Position numbers and translations under genes: made by a program
The notes under the pieces: generated by a model
What the model saw: only the letters and a program-made list of their open reading frames with translations
Told to the model about the DNA's origin: nothing
Database searches by the model: none
Source of the DNA: Macrobrachium rosenbergii
Lineage: Eukaryota; Arthropoda; Malacostraca; Decapoda; Palaemonidae
NCBI RefSeq assembly: GCF_040412425.1
Contig: NC_089777.1
Location: 32,281,537 to 32,345,536, forward strand
Length of the DNA: 64,000 bases
Direction of reading: 5' to 3'
Shown: positions 25,292 to 38,135 of the stretch, one piece after another
Position numbering within the stretch: position 1 is the first letter of the stretch
Layout of the letters: each line of letters starts with the position of its first letter

Positions 25292-25369
<78 letters not shown>
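25173..25369. repeat. (TA)n microsatellite cluster
   Basis: Three TA arrays separated by short TGTATATATTCATG-like and ATGTACACACATA-like interruptions. Confidence 0.97.
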
Positions 25370-25374
<5 letters not shown>

Positions 25375-25470
25375 ACGTCACCCAAATATATGACATTTTA
25401 TTGAACGAATATTCTGGTAAGTTTTGATTTATAAAGTAAGTTTCTACCTTCAAATATTATCAAAATATAA

Positions 25471-25543
<73 letters not shown>

Positions 25544-25551
25544 TATATATA
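25471..25551. repeat. (TA)n microsatellite
   Basis: About 40 units, ending in a GTACATATA variant. Confidence 0.98.
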
Positions 25552-27453
25552 GGGCATGTGTCTGTCTTTATGGAATAAAAGGCCACCACTGCTCACCTTA
25601 CAGCCTGGCTCTTGTTATCTATTCTTTTTAGACCTCTTTACAATGACGGTCTTGCAACGTACGGCGGCACACATACAAAAAATAAAAACCAAAAAAGATA
25701 AGAAAAAGTGTAAGGGCAAAATCCCTTCGGCGTACACAGGGCAAAAGAGCCATAAAATCAGGAGCCACTTTGCAGAAATGCAGGAGCAGCGCCATCCATC
25801 CTTTTTACCCTAAACGCCCTTCACAACACAATAATGTCCTGCACTCCCAAAGCCACTCCTCGAGTGACAGTTTACGACCAATCGATGCTGACCAACGCAC
25901 CACGACACTCTAACAACCATTACACCCAAACTACCATAAAATAATTCCTAACATACGTTGAAGTTGGCCGTAATCGCTGCAAGCCATTAATACTCTCCCA
26001 GGTCTGAGAGCCTATGTTGACTACATTCTAAAGCTGGGGAAAGGCGTGTATTACATTTCTCGTTGTTTCTTTATACTTTCCCAGCCGCAGCCAGATATAT
26101 TCCTTACGCGTTGTCCAACCCTTGAAAAATCCCTCTGAAAAGTTATACATACAAGCAACAAGGTTTAAAAGCTATTTATGAGCGGCAGCCGCTTTTACAT
26201 CTTGGAAAATCCTTCGCCGCTTTTCCAGGAATAAGAAATCGTAAGACGAAACCTGGAACGTTTCAGTCAAAATAGAGCAACTCCAATACCAAGAAAAATG
26301 TTACACCGAACGCAAACAGACCAACGAAGTCTTCAACCCATTCCAATTAACGAGGTTCCAGCCCTTCCAGACGTGCAAGTCCTGGATTTCCAGGCTGGCG
26401 GACACGGGGTGGCCAATGGCCGTGTCGGACATATTGAGTGGGTCCCAGGAACACGGGAATAGAGGCTGGAACAGGAGGAAACACTATTCAACATTTAGCA
26501 GCGACGAGCTAAATCGGTGCTGGAACCTCCTGGAAATCTTGTCCAGGTAAATTGATGGTGTTGGTTATACAGAGGATGAGAACCTGGAGAGTCATTGCGG
26601 TTTCTGGCTTATAAAGGAACTGACACTCGGTGGCATCCTTAAGCAGATTCTTCATCTTATTCCATTTCTGTTCCTTTCCATCGTTTTCCCCGGATGGAAA
26701 TAGTTGAGCATTTATTGTTCCAGCTTTCGATTCCACGCAAAAAGCCGTTGGCGATATTTAGCACCCTTTCCGATTTCTTGCAGTTTATTCTTTCTTTTTT
26801 CCGTTTTATTCTCTATGACAGGGAAAGTTTTGCCATTACTTCACGTATATTTTTGCTCGCATTTTTTCTGCGTTTTATATCAATTGTATATTTCTAGCAT
26901 TTACTTTCACTTCTGTTAAATAAATCTTTACCGTGTCATTTTTCACAGATCTGACTGAAATTCATGCACAGGCAAAAGAGTGGTTTTTCTATTTTTCGTT
27001 TTTATTTGCAAAATTCAATTGTCATCATCACTGTTACCATGAACAGTACAGTGGACTTCGCAGTTTTAATATAAACGCCAAGTAAGAATAAAATCGTTTA
27101 AAACAGTGAAGTATGTTCATACTATCTCAGGTCCGTTCGCTACACACAAGGAAACAAGGTTTGATAAAATATGGCATGTACCAGCCTTTATTTGTGATCA
27201 TTTCATTTCTAATTATTTGCTTTTTCTTCTTATTCTATTGCAAGTTTATTTCCTGGTATAATAAATCATAACCAATGAAAAAAATTAAATACAAATGATC
27301 CTGGATCACCTTTTATGTAGAAATAATTTTCTTAATTTTTTTTTCATTGAAGTTTATCTTTTGGTTTATTAAATCATAATCCTATATCATCCCATCTCAA
27401 GAGATTTACTTAATTTTCCTCTTTCATCTTATCGACTCATGTCATTACTATCA
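25552..27453. other. Unique stretch, no recognised gene
   Basis: 1.9 kb without long arrays. 25560-26560 is GC-balanced. A hairpin-capable segment (ACACGGGGTGGCCAATGGCCGTGT) lies near 26402-26425. After 26700 the sequence is T-rich. No exon is supported. Confidence 0.5.
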
Positions 27454-27531
27454 TTCTCTCTCTCTCTCTCTCTCTCTCTCCTCACCCTCTCTCTCTCTCT
27501 CTCTCCCCCCAAACGCTCTCTCTCTCTCTCT
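27454..27531. repeat. (TC)n microsatellite, three blocks
   Basis: Three CT arrays broken by CTCACC and CCCCCCAAACG. Confidence 0.97.
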
Positions 27532-28064
27532 GACGGTAATCTCGTCTAAAGTGTGTGATGATCTCACAGGAATCACTTTATCACCCCGGTCCTTCCTTTC
27601 TCAGCAGGAGTGTAGTGTCCCCAACCGAGCCCGTGTCTCTCTGTTCGTCAGTTCACGTCTCTCCCCCCTTGACGGTAATCGACAAGTCGTTCTTCGAGAC
27701 GCTGAGAAGTGTGTGTGATTTCTATTGATATGATGGTATACAATTTCCATAACTGCTGGGAACAGGAATCAGTCGGGGATGTTGGAATGTGGGAATCTGG
27801 TAAAGCAGCAACACCGGTGTCACTGGCTCCGTGGTTCACAGCAGGAGATGTAAACAAAGTGTCCCAAAACAATGAAATGAGCTAAAGATACGTGTGTATG
27901 CTGTTCGTCAGTTCAGCGGCGTCTGCCATAATCTCAGAGCTTTGCCGAAGGAGGAACGTCTCTGGGAATTCTAGTTCTTCCTTCGGTCTCAGACGCTGAG
28001 AAGATACAACCTTTTTTTTTTTATTTCTATTGATATGATGGTATACAATTTCGTCATAACTGCT
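27531..28064. repeat. Diverged direct repeat, two and a half copies
   Basis: The copy at 27604-27757 and the copy at 27840-28064 share, in order, AGCAGGAG..GTGTCCC, CTGTTCGTCAGTTCA, AGACGCTGAGAAG and then a near-identical 40-base block around ATTTCTATTGATATGATGG. A partial copy at 27532-27575 shares TGACGGTAATC and GTGTGTGAT. The second copy has an extra hairpin with arms CCGAAGGAGGAAC (27945-27957) and GTTCTTCCTTCGG (27974-27986), one G-T pair. This looks like a local duplication of a small dispersed element. No open frame is conserved between copies. Confidence 0.7.
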
Positions 28065-28187
28065 GTTTTGTCTCACAGATGGTCATCGAAGACTATTCTA
28101 TATCGTGGTCATTGTAATTGCCTTTTGAGAAATATCGGCAGCTCAATAAAATTAAAACAAAAACTTGAAGTTTTATATATATAACCA

Positions 28188-28314
<127 letters not shown>

Positions 28315-30732
28315 TATTTTGGTTAGATTATTAATAATACTCGAAACATATTTAAGCGGAACAATCATAGTGCTTACACAGATCTTATTAGCAACATGGC
28401 ATAAAAAAAAATAATGATGCTGAAAATGCATATTTGTCACATAAAAACAGTGTCAATGAAGGGCCTTAAAAACAACGACAGTAATAATAATAACAACACT
28501 GACTCACAAGAACATCAACAATGACGTTTCCGAATTCATTGCAAATGTTCAGATAACTTCGAAATTTAAGTCTAAATATCAAAAGCAAGATTAATTATAA
28601 GTAATATTGCAGCAATAATTTACGTCAATAACTGATTAAAAATTATAAACTGACATAGTGTGGGATTCCAAGTAATTTATTAGAAAGTAAAAAAATTCTT
28701 ATCTGCGAATATATTGTGAGGCTTTATGACATTGCCCTAAATACAAGACTCCTTTTACGTAACCAAGTGGTAATATTTTTCTTGCATATACTTACAGGTG
28801 TATACTGTATAAGTGTTGACACTCCAAGATTCATGAAAAGATAAACTACAGTTTCAAAAGAACAAGCGTTGGTACACTGAGCAAAAGGACATTAACGAAC
28901 CATACAAGAATGGAGGAAGCTAAAAATATTAGACATGAAAAACGAAAAGAGACTGTCAACACAAGACAGTAATGAACTAGATTTTGTCATGTCTTACCCG
29001 TCACATAACGTCAACCGTATTCTCAGCAATGGCAGAGATATAAGAACGGCTTTTTAAAAATAAAATATTTCAAAAAGGAACAAGAACACTTACCTCTTGT
29101 ACAACTGTGCTTAAATGTAGAATCTATGGAGAAGAATGTAGTTCTTCAACATCCGAAAGAATTGTTATTATTTGCCGAGCTGGAGACAGACAATGGCCAA
29201 GAAAGTATTGCCACTTTGCAACTTGAAAGTAGTCATTTTCAGTCGGACCTTTCAAAGAAAAAACAAAAAGAGTATCTGTAATTTGTGAAATGCACAGGTA
29301 AACAAAGAAACATCAGCTGCATCGAATATTCATTCATCTCGTCCTCCTGAAGTCTTCAAGATTCTCTAAAGCATTTGCTGAAGCCCTGACAGGAATTGCT
29401 TAGCCTTCTACGAACTGTAAATCAAAAAGATACAATCTGCACAAACTTCAGAGTGAATCACTAAAGGTTGAGGTGTTGGCATGTGGCTGTATACTATTGC
29501 ATAGCTAATTTGATACGTTGACGCTCAAGGTGTGGAGTCGCTTTTTGTCAGAGTTGATCATCTAATCTTATATTCATATTTCTGTATCGGGTACCTGATA
29601 TCAGCCCTAAGAAAATGAAGATGAATTAATGGTAGCGCCATTGATAAAGCGTGGGTGTATAGTATTTCAGTTCAACGATCCTTGTCGGGTATTAAAAATA
29701 ACTTTTATTTTCTTTGGTAGAGAGACAGTTTTTGATAAAATAATGTTAACATTAACAATGACTCAAGATGCAACTACTTGCCAAGTCATGTTATATTATG
29801 AAGTTTAACGCCATGAATGGTATAAAAAAAAAAAAACAGAAAACTATCAAAAGACTGAGAAGACGTCCATCAGGTATTTACTTCAGATGGGTTACAAAAG
29901 CATAAGTTAGCTAGGAAACCTCTCCTTGAGTATAGCTTGAAATTTGCATTATATCATGCAGCAATATTTAAAATCAACTACACGTAATGCGATACATTCC
30001 TTTAACAACCTCTCGGTATCCTAATGACTTATAATTAAGAGACTGAGGAGGGCAGCTGCTAAAATCTAGTTTATGTACATTACTAATATTTTATTTTTTA
30101 TCATGCACTCAGACTAAGCAGACCTCTATTCCAGTGCTGAAGGATCACGTAAAGTTAGCAAGTCAATAATGTAACTATCATTTGTTTTTCGACCAGTCTC
30201 TCATTCTTAATCTATTTTTGGTCTTCCCTGTATCATAATAAAAACTAGTTATGCATAGGAAGTGAGGAAGGCTTATGTGAGAAGAGTCATGGAAAGATTA
30301 GGTGGAGGCAAGGACAAATTATTCTCACTTATTCTCACTCTTTTTTCCTAAAGGGATGAGAAACGAGAATGACTTACTATCAAGGTGAGACGGAAGATAA
30401 ATCTTCAGCCAAAAGAAGTAAAGCCCGTTTTTTCATATAACCTAAAAAGAATATTACTTCAATGAAAAGATAATTGTGAATGAAAATGAAAAGATAAATG
30501 TAGTTTTAGAATCTTCATTTAAGGTTAAAAGTGTTATAGCACGTCTTCGGCTTCAGTCGGTTCTGAAAAGATACCTGACGTCACTGACAGCTCCCCCTTA
30601 CATGGCTTGATAAGCAAATAAAGGAAAACAAACTCCATACTCTACTATTATACTATACATTTTAATTTATTTCTGTGAATATTACGATTTATCTTCAGTA
30701 GGCTTAAAATTGCGCCACAAGTAACATAAGGC
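28315..30732. other. AT-rich stretch without a recognised gene
   Basis: 2.4 kb of unique AT-rich DNA with no long array and no open frame worth noting. An exact TGACGTCA palindrome lies at 30576-30583. Confidence 0.6.
30576..30583. promoter_or_regulatory. TGACGTCA palindrome (CRE-type site)
   Basis: Exact CRE core, about 1.06 kb from the site cluster at 31635-31664. Confidence 0.3.
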
Positions 30733-30772
30733 ATGTGTGTGTATGTCTGTGTGTTTGTGTGTGTGTGTGTAT

Positions 30773-30812
<40 letters not shown>

Positions 30813-30813
30813 A
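30733..30813. repeat. (TG)n then (GA)n compound microsatellite
   Basis: Imperfect TG units to about 30771, then GA units with one AAAG interruption. Confidence 0.95.
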
Positions 30814-32663
30814 GACATTAAGGGTTATGAAGAGTTACGGATGTTTAGTATGAACAGGTAAGTTAAAGCAGCCTACGACCTAATTTTTTGAAGCAGTAAT
30901 AATTGGCGTATATTTTTATAAACCGAACCACATAAATGATAATACTGATGTGTAATATCTTCAACTGGCTTGAATTTACATCATCAGAAATGAACGTTAG
31001 CAGAGCAAGAAACAGGAGGTTATTGGTATATGCTGTGAGATTTGTTTGTTGTGCAATTATTTTAAGATATGTTAGGCAGGTTCGTTATACATTATCACTT
31101 TAATAGAACCTTACACTTAGTCAACCTTTCTAAACATACCTATCAGTTTCAGTAGAAAATACGAAATGGTATGACCATAACTTAAGCAAGTGTTTTACTC
31201 TGTTCTCCAGTGCCATCGATGACCGTAAATGATAACCCCTGGCTTTAAGAGTTTTTTTCTTGTTTTTTTTTTTTTTTGCGGGGACAGACACAAACGGTAA
31301 TTTGTGCTAGATAATACCGGTGCTGCGAGACATCTCAATAGAGGTATACCAATCTACTAATGACTCATAGGCAAATTGGTCACATACACAAGCCACGATA
31401 TGACTGGTCTTTTTAAACCGTACCTTGCTCAGAGGCAATCATGAGTTTACTTCTATTTTCAGTGACCTATGCTACTCTAACTTGAATGAAGACACAATCG
31501 TATTCTCCATATATTTAATATTTCTGTGTCTCGAATAATAGGACCAACCATTATAAGAAGAAAGTGTAGCTACACTCAACGTTGTCTAAACGTAACGTGA
31601 TCTGCTATTGTTTTTCAAATAGTGACATATCCAGTGACGTCAGTGACATCATCCAGTCACGTGATCAACTAGGTCTTTTTGCTCGGTTATGTGGAGATAA
31701 TGAACAATTGAAGGGTGGTGAAAAGCGTGCATAGCTCGAACGTTTACTGAGAAACAAAAAAGGTAGATCAAAGAGCGCCGTACAGATGGAGTCGAAAGAA
31801 GAGGACTGGCTCATGCAAGGTAGAGCTGAAAGATGTGCGTGTTTATGCAACTTCTCTGCTCAGAGGGTTCAACCTTAACCCAACAAATAAAGGATAAATT
31901 TGGCTGTGACTTGGGTTTTATTAATGTTCTTTTAATTTTTTAAGCCACCTCTCAGCAGTTAGGAATAACACGGTGATCATCACAAATTAGAAAAGACCGT
32001 TAAGAATTTTTTCTTTTTTATGCATTCCAGTCTATATTATGGATACAGATCGTTATCGAATAATATCAAGATGTATTATAATTAAGGATAAAAGATACGC
32101 CTTCGATAACCGTAGGCATTTAATTCACTAACATAAATCCTTGATAAACATTTGTGACACGATTTCCTAAACATTTTCCATATGTATATGAAATAAATGC
32201 AAGACTGACTGGTAATCTCAAAAGTTGTCCTAGAAAACTATATTCTTTGCTCTATAAAATAAGCTTTCATTTCTATTTAAAACATGTTGTTCAAAACGTA
32301 ATTTCAAGGAAGATAAATCGTAGCAGGTGGCTGAATAATAAGATACTTAGCCTTGGCTGTTAATATTTATTAATTTACTTATTTATTTATCTGTAATTTA
32401 TAACCCTTCATATTCATTTTGTTGTATACGAAACTAGGACTAAATTCAGAAAAAATAATCACAATAATGAACTAAACATATTTAGCGAATAAAAAAACAA
32501 CGAAAATAGAAAGTCAGAGACCTGTAGTGTTTTTCACGAATTGATTCAAACCATCTTGTTTCCTCTTCTTTGTTAATGAGATCAAATCAGCTTTACGTCG
32601 CAGAACTGTCATGAATGTTAAATTGGTAGAATATCCTCAATCGCAGAGCAATACGCAGAGGCG

Positions 32664-32666
<3 letters not shown>
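30814..32666. other. AT-rich stretch without a recognised gene
   Basis: A run of about 15 T lies at 31263-31277. A tight cluster of three bZIP/bHLH-type sites is listed separately. No exon is supported. Confidence 0.55.
31635..31664. promoter_or_regulatory. Cluster of CRE, CRE-like and TCACGTGA sites
   Basis: Within 30 bases: TGACGTCA (31635-31642), TGACATCA (31644-31651) and TCACGTGA (31657-31664). The last is a palindromic E-box of the type bound by MITF/TFE and USF bHLH-zip factors. The spacing is compact enough to suggest an enhancer or promoter element, but no start site or exon is identified nearby. Confidence 0.35.

Positions 32667-32716
<50 letters not shown>
32667..32716. repeat. 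(TC)n microsatellite
   Basis: About 25 perfect units, followed by imperfect CA units to about 32735. Confidence 0.98.
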
Positions 32717-32719
<3 letters not shown>

Positions 32720-33314
32720 CACACACATACACACATCATTCACACTCTTTTACACACACCAAACACCTGTTACAACTCAGAAACTTTTGATCGCAAAAGC
32801 CTGCCTCCTGTTACCTCAAATTACCCATCGCTAAAATTGGTCCAAAATTACAGGCCAAGACCTCGTTCGGCAATTACGAACCAATTTACTTTTGCACATT
32901 GAAAGGCTCCTTTTTATAGCTCAAAACTGCATTACCATAAATGCTATCAAAATTTACTCAAAACATTTTCCCATCCTGACATTAAAACCTAATCACAGTA
33001 ATTGCAAATTGCAAATAATATCTATATACTGAATAAAAGGGAAAACTGGATAACGGTATGAGACAATATAGGGAAGAAAGAGAAGATTTTGACCATGAAA
33101 GCTTGAATAATCTCGTTGCGTAATCATTACAAGTGCTTATGTACGCGTGGGACACCTGTGCTATCCTGTTACCTTGGGTAAAATCATTCTGTCATTCTAA
33201 CAGCATCAAAGGTCCACCCTGCATCTAAATTTTAAATGCTTTAGGTGTTACCTTAACAGAGAAGCAGATTCATATGTTACCAGTAAACACAGGAAAATGT
33301 TAATTTCAAAGATC
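32717..33314. other. Unique stretch, no recognised gene
   Basis: Mixed to AT-rich sequence. Nothing nameable. Confidence 0.5.
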
Positions 33315-33461
<147 letters not shown>

Positions 33462-33675
33462 CACAAAATCCACGTAAGAAGGTGAGTGAAAACCAGGACT
33501 TTGAACAAGTACTTTCGTAGTTTGTTCTGCATTTCCAAGTTCACACTGAATACAAAAGAAGTTGACACAGCTTTATATAAAAAAACAGAAGGGGGCGGGA
33601 TTTCAGTTTTTAATCTGGGCAGCATGTTCTTTAAACAAAAAAGACAGGGACAAAGGATCAAAGGATAATCCAAGT

Positions 33676-33794
33676 AGTGACTGAACACTCGACAGTACCT
33701 TCCAACGACTTCCTGCTGACGTTCAAATCCAATAATGTGGTTTTGAACGTCAACTGGAAGTCGTTAGAGGGTACTGTCGAGTGTTCGAGTCACT
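33676..33794. repeat. Long inverted repeat made of SINE heads
   Basis: Arms 33676-33727 and 33742-33794, each about 52 bases and about 90% complementary by eye, around a 14-base loop. The right arm reads straight into the family A tail at 33795 and aligns loosely with the head of the copy at 47969. So the left arm appears to be an inverted copy of the same head. Shared words are ACACTCGACAGTACC on the left and GGTACTGTCGAGTGT on the right. Confidence 0.8.
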
Positions 33795-33896
33795 TAGGTA
33801 CCAATCCATTTATCATTCATAATAATTCACCTTCGGTGATATTCTCGAAGTAGCGCGAATTGGATATTAAACAACTTTTGTAGATTATTGTTAGTA
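33742..33896 (+). mobile_element. tRNA-derived SINE, family A, copy 2
   Basis: Head with B-box-like GTGTTCGAGTCAC at about 33781, then a body matching the copy at 47969-48184: CATTTATCA, TTCACCTTCGG, CGAAGTAGCG, AATTGGATATTAAAC and TTTGTAG. A long (TA)n array starts where the element ends. Its left half is duplicated in inverted orientation. Confidence 0.65.
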
Positions 33897-33900
33897 TGTA

Positions 33901-33998
<98 letters not shown>

Positions 33999-34010
33999 CA
34001 GTATATATAA
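33897..34010. repeat. (TA)n microsatellite
   Basis: About 55 units, directly after the family A copy. Confidence 0.98.
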
Positions 34011-34085
34011 TATTGCAAATATCAGAATATTCAAGATGTAAAAGAATACTTCTGAGTGCTTTCGTGCATTTACTACATGGTCATC

Positions 34086-34087
<2 letters not shown>

Positions 34088-34119
<32 letters not shown>

Positions 34120-34135
34120 TGTATGTATGTATGTA
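34088..34135. repeat. (ATGT)n microsatellite
   Basis: About 12 tetranucleotide units, the only clean tetranucleotide array in the window. Confidence 0.97.
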
Positions 34136-34261
34136 GACTGTCTTGTTCTCTTTTACCAGGTGCATGAGAATTTTCGATATCATATCAATTTCTCATCTTC
34201 CTCACTCTTCCTGGGATAACTGATCACACTAAGCCTAAATCAATGTGCGTCATGAAGAAGC

Positions 34262-34316
34262 TTTCGCCATCTATGGCAGGACTCGAACCAACATAGCTGA
34301 GCTTGGAAAGGGGAAT
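34262..34316 (-). mobile_element. Possible tRNA-like SINE head
   Basis: On the minus strand the segment reads AGCTCAGCTATGTTGG and then GGTTCGAGTCCTGCC, which contains a perfect B-box core. It is short and has no clear body, so it may be a truncated head. Confidence 0.35.
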
Positions 34317-34435
34317 GTAAGTCTAGTTCAGCTTATGCGTATATATTAGTCGAATTCAGATACGTTTTACCACATCATATTAGATCCATCTCGGTCACAA
34401 TATCATAGTTGTTCAGAGTAAAGTCGCCATAGCTC

Positions 34436-34548
34436 ACAAAACCAGGAAGAACGTTTACTACAACCTTACTCTAGCGTAACTTTCGCTGGTTTGAATCTCA
34501 CTTGGAAAGGTAGGAAGGTGGTTGTGTTTTTACATAGGATTTCCCCTT
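34436..34548 (+). mobile_element. Possible tRNA-derived SINE fragment
   Basis: CGCCATAGCTCACA resembles a box A, and GGTTTGAATCTCAC about 55 bases later resembles a degenerate B box. It is followed by GGAAAGGTAGGAAGGTGG and a CTTCGGCTTCAATTTTCTGAAG hairpin-like motif. I recall a similar tail in decapod repeats but cannot name the family. Confidence 0.35.
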
Positions 34549-35215
34549 CGGCTTCAATTTTCTGAAGCCAACTTATCCAAAAGTATAAGGCAATCGAGAA
34601 AGCAAGAGATCTCTGTTGCTTAACATAAGAGGTACACGTATCGCATGAAAGTAATAAGCAGATTTTACATAAAAATCCTGATAATAATACTTTTCTAAAA
34701 TATAATCAATTTCACAAGCCATCAATGAAAGGAAGCGAGGTACCTCCTGGCTTATAGAACATAATAAAAAGCATTTGCGCTTACCTAGCTAAATAATAGT
34801 TTCGATGATTATTTCCATTGCAAACCAGATAACACTCCTGGATAATACCATGGTTTCTGAAGACCGAATCAACACTACTTTCTACCATCTGATAGAACGG
34901 CGATGTTCTCGAGCTAGCTTCAGAATGGAAGAACTACAGAAAATTTTAAGTAATAATAAATACGTATTTGTTCTATAAATATCTAAATTACCCACGACCA
35001 AATTATATAGAAAGCTATACCCTCTAGCTTACTAACAAAAAGGAGCCTACAGGATGAACCCAATAGAAGGCTTTCCAAAAATGAAAACAGTCGACTGAAG
35101 ATAAGTTTTTGATAATGCGAAAATAGTTTATGTCAATATGGATGAAAATGTGATTTCGCGAAAAGATCTACGCAAAGAAAAACCTTCGAGAACTTTATTC
35201 TGCATATCATCACCG

Positions 35216-35217
<2 letters not shown>
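34549..35217. other. AT-rich stretch, no recognised gene
   Basis: Nothing nameable. Confidence 0.5.

Positions 35218-35288
<71 letters not shown>
35218..35288. repeat. (GA)n microsatellite
   Basis: About 35 perfect units. Confidence 0.98.
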
Positions 35289-35290
<2 letters not shown>

Positions 35291-36862
35291 ATTACACACT
35301 TTATTATCCATGCTTTTAGTATTCTGTTTCTGTCAGGCAACAATGAAACATCAAATGAATTGCCACCACAATATTTGCTAATCTACATTTTCACGATTTC
35401 TCAGACCCACTCATCATTAATGTAAAAATTCATCTCTGAAAAAGGTTTGCAGTCTGAAATCAGTTGCAGTGATTAAATTGTAAATCATTCATTACCACGC
35501 ATTACAAACTCGTGTACCTTCGCGAAGAATTAAAGAATGAAAATGATTTCATCTTCGTAAAACTGGAAATATCAAGCAGGAGGCCCGAGCGAAATTTAGA
35601 TCTTTTTAATTATTTTCTTCTTGCGAGCGACCGACCCTAATTCTCAGTAAGAAAAGAGAGGTCTTTTACCTTCCTCGGCGACATAATAATTTAAGCGCCT
35701 AGATGTGTTTGGAATGTAGCCGGCAAATACAGGTAAATAATTACGCCCAGCTTAAGTCTTTTGCAGGTGACCTGAATGTTTCAGTAGCCGTTCATCGCGC
35801 AGTTTTCCTTCCCGGAGATATCAGGAAAAATTGTGATAAACATCGTGGGAGACCTTTTTTTTTTTTTTTTTTTTTTGCTGAATAGAGTTGCTCCCAGTAT
35901 TCAGAGTAAACTTGCTTCTGCTGGTGAGCATGAAAAGCTGCTTTCAAATGACTATTTACATTTTGATGATAAATCAAACTAGACAGATTTTTATTAATTT
36001 TTTTATATATCACTCCGGAGTGTGTTCTTGAAAATATTTTCTCTTATTATGATTTCTCTTTTGGCAGATTTAGTGAGTATGCAAAGCTGCTCTCACATTA
36101 CAATTTACATTTTTCACGATAAATTATACCAAAGGGTGCATGTGTGTGAAAAGCTTCATCTTGGATAAACCCGTGATATAAAAAATGCAGTCTTTCATGA
36201 ATTTGGAGGCAGAATTCAACCTCACTTAACAGGATTCATTGTGAATAAATGAAATGTGCGTGCATGCTCGACCAGATGAACAAGAGATATATTTTGCAAA
36301 AGAAACTTGAAGCATATACAATGAAGGATGAACTTTATTAACGTATATTTTGTGAGGTATTTGTCAGTCGAGGTTAAAACCTAATAAAGCATTGGATGAA
36401 TTTTCATTGCACAAACTACATTATTAAACAAATAATTCCATTTGGAATATTTCAAGTATAATTAAGTTTTTTAGTCTCTTTCGATTCAATTAAATCGAGA
36501 GGCGTTTTTCTATTTACATTTAGGTACATTTATACATATTTGCCCTTAAATAAATAAAAAGGATTGTATTTTAACGAAGATGGTATAGAAACTATGCAAA
36601 TTTTTCTGGAACGCAAAAAATGTTTTAGAGCTTTTAGCAGATTAATAAATTATTCCAACATTTAATTGTTCGAATGCTGTTTTCCTCTGCACGTAAAAGT
36701 ACATGACGTTTAATCACTTTTAGATGATCTTAGATGAAATACTACAATTAAACAGGTATTGTACAAAGTAGCATGCAAGATATATCAAATTTATTGTCAT
36801 ATCACCCTTACTGCAGAAAAATATTGAGAGAAATATTTAGTAATAAAATTGCTTTGTAAGTA

Positions 36863-36864
<2 letters not shown>
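35289..36864. other. AT-rich stretch with a T22 run
   Basis: 35580-35850 is GC-balanced and free of simple repeats. A run of 22 T lies at 35855-35876, consistent with a reversed polyA tail or simple slippage. No retro-element body is recognised beside it. The rest is AT-rich. Confidence 0.5.
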
Positions 36865-36953
<89 letters not shown>

Positions 36954-36955
36954 AT
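36865..36955. repeat. (TA)n microsatellite
   Basis: About 44 units, directly before the large palindrome. Confidence 0.98.
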
Positions 36956-36956
36956 G

Positions 36957-37116
36957 AAGATAAAATTCTCGAAGGAAAGGAAACACTGGAGTGCTGCGAG
37001 GCCTTTCGACTGCCTGTCGTCCTTTACTTAGCAGATCTGCAAAGTAAAGGACGACATACAGTCGAAAGTCCTCGCAGCACTCCAGTGTTTCCCTTTCCTT
37101 CGTGGATTTTATCTTT
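36957..37116. repeat. Spacerless palindrome, about 160 bp
   Basis: Arms 36957-37035 and 37036-37116 meet at the perfect core GCAGATCTGC with no spacer. By hand alignment they differ at about 6 positions plus one inserted G, near 91% identity. Each arm carries GGAAACACTGGAGTGCTGCG, a CTTTCGACT word and GTCGTCCTTTACTT. There is no open frame. It could be a fold-back transposon or two copies of a short element joined head to head. I recall the arm sequence as widespread in decapods but cannot assign a class. Confidence 0.88.
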
Positions 37117-37175
37117 ATTCATGTATTCATCACGTTCCATATTTTCGTGATTCAGTTATACATATATGTGTATAT

Positions 37176-37206
<31 letters not shown>

Positions 37207-37340
37207 CACATACATACACAAGGGTGTATTATCAAACTAGTTTTCTGTAATGATTTAAATGATTTTTTCAACGCAATAGGAAAGCTCTCATGAGAACTAT
37301 ACGGTGAATTCACTAAATATTTTGAAATAAATCAAATTTT
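37117..37340. other. AT-rich stretch with TA/CATA units
   Basis: Imperfect TA and CATA units at about 37158-37222. Otherwise AT-rich, no gene. Confidence 0.5.
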
Positions 37341-37930
<590 letters not shown>

Positions 37931-37932
37931 AG

Positions 37933-38135
37933 TACACATAACACCTCAACTGCAACAAGACGCAAGCCTCCGCCAGCAGGGCCCCTGGCCTACGGGTACG
38001 GGGGGAAGCCCCACTCCTCCATTCGGAGGACACCCCTTCACATGCACGCGCGGCTCGGCCGCCTCACACGTCGGCACAGGCCTTTCTTATCCTCCCCTCA
38101 CTTTTCCCCGCCAAATTACCCCTAAACAAAGCAGG
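37933..38135 (+). CDS. GC island ending in a splice donor; candidate exon
   Basis: 37960-38110 is strikingly GC-rich with several CpG, against AT-rich neighbours. It ends at GCAGG|GTAAGT, a strong 5' splice donor. An acceptor-like CTTTTCTAG lies at 37924-37932. All three plus frames stay open for roughly 50 codons, so the frame is undecided. One frame reads QQDASLRQQGPWPTGTGGSP, another contains GPLAYGYGGKPHSSIRR with mostly G or C third bases. It could be an internal exon, a first exon with 5' UTR, or a GC-rich insertion. No protein family is recognised. Confidence 0.25.
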
